Source: Monosporascus cannonballus (Eukaryota; Ascomycota; Sordariomycetes; Xylariales). Taken from it: 64,000 nt of DNA. Shown here piece after piece: positions 62,493 to 64,000 of the stretch. Under the pieces are notes generated by a model. It was not told where the DNA came from. It was given only the letters and a program-made list of their open reading frames with translations, and ran no database searches. Positions within the stretch are counted from its first letter, which is position 1; every line of letters starts with the position of its first letter. The stretch is from NCBI GenBank assembly GCA_004154925.1, contig QJNS01000163.1, positions 62,001 through 126,000 of the forward strand, in the 5' to 3' direction. The translations under genes and the position numbers were made by a program.

Positions 62493-64000
62493 TAATAAAT
62501 TTATTCGATAAAAAGATATTCTTATATAAATTATATCTAAGTTTAAGTTATATTTTCTAGGCTAAGCCAAGTATATAGAAACATATTACGCGGTATAATT
62601 TATATAATAAATATTATACCCTATATTTTCGACAACGATAATTAATATATGCATTTTACGATTAAAAGAAATTATACTTTCATTCTATAAAATCTCATTT
62701 TAAAGCTTATTAATTGCTGACATATTTGGACCATAATAAACTATATATTCGTTAGCTTTATAATTCGACAAGCTTAAAAAATCAAATATTATGCGGCAAA
62801 ACTAAGAGATAAATCTTCAAAGTAAACTTTAAAGAAAAACCGTAAAGTAAACCTTAAAAATAATTCTTAAGTACGTATAAACAGCTTTGTGAACCTTTGT
62901 TAGTTTTATAGCTAAAAATATTAGCTATTAACTAGCAAAATGGGTAAAAACTTAACCTTAATAATGTTATAGCAATTTCTTAAGTCATTATTAATCAAAA
63001 TATTTTACCGCCAAATTGGGAATATATAATACTGGTTATCTTTAACGGTAACATTTTTATAGATATTATTTTATTTACAGTATTTTACTTTTATATAGTT
63101 ATTAACAAAACTAAAATTATAGATATTATCGATTTAAAATATTTTTCCAAAAACGTGGGTTACGGTGATTAATTTTCGAAAAGAATTGAATTTATAAAAA
63201 TAACGATAATTGAACTTTAAAAAGATCTATAATAAAAAATATGAAATTTATAAAACGTTTCTTGCAAAATTCGAAAAGAAAAATAACAGCGTATTTAAAA
63301 ACTTCGAAGTTTAGGTTTTGGAACGAATTAAGCTGAATAATTACGAACGTTAATTTGTTGAGCTGTTACGAATAAAACAACTGTTTAAAACTCGAATAAA
63401 AATCGACATAGATAGAAGCGGAATAAGGCAGCCTAAAAAAGTGAGGAATTTAATAAAACCTAGGCATTAAGGTAATAATTTATAATTTTATCTAATTATA
63501 TTTTTACTGTTGTCTGTTTTTTAATGAAAAAAAGATATTTTTATAAAATATTTTAATTTAGTTTTGAAAAATATTACAAAGGTCTTTTTAAAAACATATT
63601 AAAAATAAAGATAAACTAAATCAAATAATAATATAATTAGAACTTATATATCATATATTTTGGAAAATAGGTTACATTGTATATCATTTATGAAAGAATT
63701 AATTAAGCAGCTTACAAAAATAATATTGTATTATTTTAAATGCAGTAAATCTTAAATAGCTTAAAATTTATTTATATATATATATAAAGTTAAACCTAAA
63801 ATTTCCCACTATAAGATACGTGTTAAAGAAATAACAAAAAATATTTTAAAGGTTGAATACTTTAGTTATAATTTAAATAAGTATTAATGGAATAGTACCT
63901 GGTTTAAGAAATAATTGATATATTCTCTATTTAAATAACATATTAATATAAAATAAACGCTTTATAATAAAGTATAAAATTCGTTTAAAATATATTGAAA
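62493..64000. other. AT-rich degraded DNA, no gene seen
   Basis: RIP-type sequence to the window edge. Possibly the interior of another minus-strand gypsy element adjoining the LTR-B at 62492. No domain recognised. Confidence 0.5.

Overview
The window is fungal nuclear DNA, most likely from a filamentous ascomycete (Sordariomycete, probably Hypocreales). The protein genes carry short spliceosomal introns (55-108 bp) with GT...AG ends and CTAAC/CTAAT-type branch sites. Everything outside one island is extremely AT-rich and full of TpA-biased, stop-riddled remains of transposons, the signature of repeat-induced point mutation (RIP).

Layout. 1-31.7 kb is an AT-rich, gene-free block of nested mobile elements. 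It holds two Ty3/gypsy chromoviruses (one inserted in the gag of the other), a Tc1/mariner element, Harbinger-like MITEs, two families of miniature LTR elements (one complete TRIM plus solo copies) and solo LTRs of a second gypsy family ('LTR-B'). 31.7-48.45 kb is a GC-balanced island with four genes that look intact. 48.45-64 kb is again AT-rich: a tandem train of reverse-orientation LTR-B/gypsy elements, then a terminal-inverted-repeat transposon nested in an LTR and itself carrying a MITE.

The island. In order: a C2H2 zinc-finger regulator (TRI6-like, +), a fungal transcription-factor-domain protein without a DNA-binding domain (TRI10-like, -), an HxxxD acyltransferase (TRI3-like, +) and a cytochrome P450 (TRI4/CYP58-like, -). 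Any single assignment could be questioned, but the four together match the regulatory and early tailoring genes of a trichothecene-type sesquiterpene pathway: TRI6 and TRI10 as regulators, TRI4 as the multifunctional oxygenase acting on trichodiene, TRI3 as an acetyltransferase. No terpene synthase (TRI5) is visible here, so it must lie elsewhere if the pathway is complete. Six matches to the published TRI6 box (YNAGGCC) lie within 0.65 kb upstream of the acyltransferase and one lies upstream of the P450, which supports co-regulation by the zinc-finger protein.

The island is itself invaded: a hAT-type MITE with a perfect 8-bp target duplication sits upstream of the TRI10-like gene, and a weakly mutated solo LTR-B sits between TRI10-like and TRI3-like. 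All product names rest on motif recognition by eye; no database search was run.
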